This document shows, one piece after another, positions 6,933 to 8,343 of a stretch of 8,343 bases of DNA (positions are counted from its first letter, which is position 1; every line of letters starts with the position of its first letter). The translations under genes were made by a program, and so were the position numbers. The DNA is taken from assembly GCA_016215085.1 (NCBI GenBank), contig JACRMD010000055.1, forward strand, positions 1-8,343, in the 5' to 3' direction. The notes beneath the pieces are model-generated. The model saw only the letters and a program-made list of their open reading frames with translations, was not told the DNA's origin and ran no database searches. Source of the DNA: Solirubrobacterales bacterium (GTDB lineage Bacteria > Actinomycetota > Thermoleophilia > Solirubrobacterales > Solirubrobacteraceae).

Positions 6933-7639
6933 CCCGCGGCGGACAGCAGCAGCGCGACCGCGAAGCCGACGACGGTCGCGAGGCCGACCGCGTCACCGCC
7001 GTCCTTGAAGGCGTCGGGCATCATCGCGTCGGCGAGCATCGTGAGGATCGCGCCGGCGGCGAAGGCCTGGACGACCGCGATCACCTCGTCGGCGGCGCCG
7101 TCGAGCAGCACGTAGCCCAGCAGCGAGGCCAGGGCGCCGGCCACCGCCACGCCCGCCCACAGGCGGATGATGCCGCTCGCCGGGCGCCCGGCGGAGCGCA
7201 GCTCGGCCGAGGAGCCGACCGCCTCGGGGAGGTTCGAGACGAACACCGCCGCCAGCAGCGCGACGCCGATCTCGCCGCCCTGGGCGAGGCTGAGCCCGAG
7301 CGCGGCGGACTCGGGCACGCCGTCCAGCAGCGCGCCGAGGGCGAGCAGCGTGCCCGCCGCCGCCGCGTCCTGCTTGCCGCCGTGGCGGCGGCCGAGCGCG
7401 CGGCTGCCGAGGAAGTACGTCACGGCGCCGCCGGCGAGGCCGAGCGCCAGCCAGCCCGGGCCGCCGACGCGCAGCGCCTCGTCGGCCAGCTCGAAGCTCA
7501 CGGCGCTGATCAGCGTGCCCGCGCCGAAGCCGAGCAGCAGCCCGATGGCCTCGCCGGTCTTGTGCACGCGGACGCCGATCAGGGCGCCGATGACCAGCGA
7601 CGAGCAGGCCAGCAGGCCCCAGAGCAGCGCTTCGAGCAC
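6929..7639 (-). CDS. ZIP-family-like metal transporter / membrane protein
   Basis: The 236-aa hydrophobic protein starts MLEALLWGLLACSSLVIGA and has about seven or eight predicted membrane segments. Its layout resembles ZIP (zinc/iron permease) proteins. GFGAGTLISAVSFELADEA (38-56) looks like the early ZIP helices, LGALLDGVPESAALGL (101-116) sits where ZIP proteins have the HNxPEG helix, and FVSNLPEAVGSS (133-144) corresponds to the next metal-site helix. QAFAAGAILTMLADAMMPDAF (191-211) is close to the segment seen in actinobacterial ZIP homologues. The canonical metal-binding histidines are absent: D106/E110 and N136/E139 take their places, so metal and direction of transport are uncertain. 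A His/Gly/Lys-containing loop (RRHGGKQD, 84-91) is short compared with many ZIPs. The start is GTG 7637-7639. There is no good ribosome binding site, but a TANNNT box lies 6 bases upstream. No functional link to nitrate respiration is evident. Confidence 0.8.
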   Translation of the reverse strand: MLEALLWGLLACSSLVIGALIGVRVHKTGEAIGLLLGFGAGTLISAVSFELADEALRVGGPGWLALGLAGGAVTYFLGSRALGRRHGGKQDAAAAGTLLALGALLDGVPESAALGLSLAQGGEIGVALLAAVFVSNLPEAVGSSAELRSAGRPASGIIRLWAGVAVAGALASLLGYVLLDGAADEVIAVVQAFAAGAILTMLADAMMPDAFKDGGDAVGLATVVGFAVALLLSAAG

Positions 7640-7645
7640 GCGGCG

Positions 7646-7651
7646 ACGCTA
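7646..7651 (-). promoter_or_regulatory. Possible -10 element of a leaderless promoter for the ZIP-like gene
   Basis: On the minus strand TAGCGT (a TANNNT box) ends 6 bases before the GTG start at 7639, so transcription would begin at or next to the start codon. No convincing -35 element is visible. This is inferred from spacing only. Confidence 0.35.
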
Positions 7652-7676
7652 CCCGCTCCACGCGCGTCCACACCGC

Positions 7677-7682
7677 TACTGT
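7677..7682 (+). promoter_or_regulatory. Possible -10 element of a leaderless promoter for the glycosyltransferase
   Basis: TACTGT (a TANNNT box) ends 9 bases before GTG 7692, a spacing seen with leaderless actinobacterial transcripts. There is no Shine-Dalgarno sequence before this GTG, and no clear -35 element. Inferred from spacing only. Confidence 0.35.
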
Positions 7683-7691
7683 CACCCGCCG

Positions 7692-8343
7692 GTGCGCGTC
7701 CACCTCGTCGACCCCTCCGCGTTCACGCCGCCCTACGACCGCGCGCTGGCCGCGGCGCTCGCGCGGGCGGGCGCGGAGGTGACGCTGCTGACCAGCCGCT
7801 TCGACTACGGCGACGTCCCGCCGGCCGTGGGCTTCGCGGTCGACGAGCGCTTCTACCGGTTCGCGCCCGGCCGGCCGGGGTCGCGGGCCCGGTTCGCCGC
7901 CAAGCTCGCCCAGCACGTGCCCGACATGGTGGCCTACGCCCGCGCGGCGCGGGCGGCCGACGTGGTGCACTTCCAGTGGCTGACCGTCCAGCCGGTCGAC
8001 GCGCACCTGCTCCCGCGCTCGCGGCCCGTCGTGCTCACCGCGCACGACGTCCTGCCGCGCGAGCCGCGGCCGGGCCAGCTGCGCGCGCAGCGGCGGCTCT
8101 ACGAGCACGTCCGCGCCGTCGTCGTGCACAGCGAGCACGGCCGCCGCCGGCTCGTCGAGGAGCTCGGCGTCGACGCCGCGCGCGTCCACGTCGTCCACCA
8201 CGGCGCCTTCACCCACCTGGCGCCGCTCGAGCCGCGGCTGCCGCCCGAGCTGCCGGCGACCGACGCGCCGGTCGTCCTCCTGCCCGGGCTGCTGCGCACG
8301 TACAAGGGGCTCGACGTCCTGCTCGAGGCCTGGCGCGGCATCG
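7692..8343 (+). CDS. GT4-like glycosyltransferase, 3'-truncated by the window edge
   Basis: 217 codons are visible, with the frame open to the window end. The N-terminal half looks like the acceptor-side Rossmann domain of a GT-B glycosyltransferase: MRVHLVDPSAFTPPYDRALA at the start, then ADVVHFQWLTVQP (89-101), VVLTAHDVLPRE (113-124), and AVVVHSEHGRRRLVEELGV (142-160) followed by VHVVHHGAF (165-173). VVLLPGLLRTYKGLDVLLEAW (194-214) is the usual start of the C-terminal nucleotide-sugar-binding domain (the G-x-x-x-x-YKGxDxLLEA pattern of GT4). The catalytic ExxxxxxxE region lies beyond the window. The start is GTG 7692, chosen because the MRVxLVD opening is typical of the fold and no ATG or GTG lies in frame upstream in the gap. 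No signal peptide is seen, so it is probably cytoplasmic. The sugar and acceptor cannot be inferred. It is divergent from the ZIP-like gene, 52 bases away, with no visible tie to the nar operon. Confidence 0.85.
   Translation, partial: MRVHLVDPSAFTPPYDRALAAALARAGAEVTLLTSRFDYGDVPPAVGFAVDERFYRFAPGRPGSRARFAAKLAQHVPDMVAYARAARAADVVHFQWLTVQPVDAHLLPRSRPVVLTAHDVLPREPRPGQLRAQRRLYEHVRAVVVHSEHGRRRLVEELGVDAARVHVVHHGAFTHLAPLEPRLPPELPATDAPVVLLPGLLRTYKGLDVLLEAWRGI

Noticed and set aside
6993..8216. A 407-codon minus-strand frame across the ZIP-like gene and the glycosyltransferase
   Set aside because: It is out of frame with the ZIP-like gene and antisense to the glycosyltransferase, both of which have recognisable family motifs.

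Overview
The window is very GC-rich, with codon third positions almost all G or C. It carries most of a respiratory nitrate reductase operon, a metal-transporter-like gene facing it from the other strand, and the start of a glycosyltransferase gene. The base composition, GTG starts, E. coli-like Nar subunits and possible leaderless promoters fit a high-GC actinobacterium. A Thermoleophilia/Solirubrobacterales-type lineage is a guess that nothing here proves.

Positions 1-6932 (plus strand) read narG (5' end outside the window), narH, narJ, narI and a NarK-type nitrate/nitrite transporter. Each downstream start overlaps the previous stop (TGATG, then ATGA three times), so translation looks coupled along the whole unit. 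NarGHI would be the membrane-bound, quinol-oxidising nitrate reductase: NarI holds the haems b, NarH the iron-sulfur relay and NarG the molybdenum site. NarJ is the assembly chaperone and NarK moves nitrate in or nitrite out. No nitrite reductase or nar regulator gene is visible.

The most notable observation is an in-frame amber codon, TAG at 2949-2951, at codon 23 of narH. It lies inside the first cysteine motif (CIGCHTC-stop-VTC), where homologues such as E. coli NarH have serine. The reading frame is intact on both sides and the other three cysteine motifs are complete. The possibilities are a sequencing or assembly error, a very recent nonsense mutation, or amber readthrough. The nearby restart at GTG 2967 would lose all four cysteines of the first motif. 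TAG also ends two other genes in the window, which argues against genome-wide recoding.

Positions 6929-7639 (minus strand) encode a ZIP-family-like membrane protein that converges on narK. The two genes share one palindromic CTAG as both stop codons. After a 52-base gap, a GT4-like glycosyltransferase starts at GTG 7692 on the plus strand and runs off the window. TANNNT hexamers sit 6 and 9 bases before the two divergent GTG starts, as expected for leaderless promoters. No stretch longer than 300 bases lacks a gene. I saw no RNA genes, mobile elements or CRISPR arrays.
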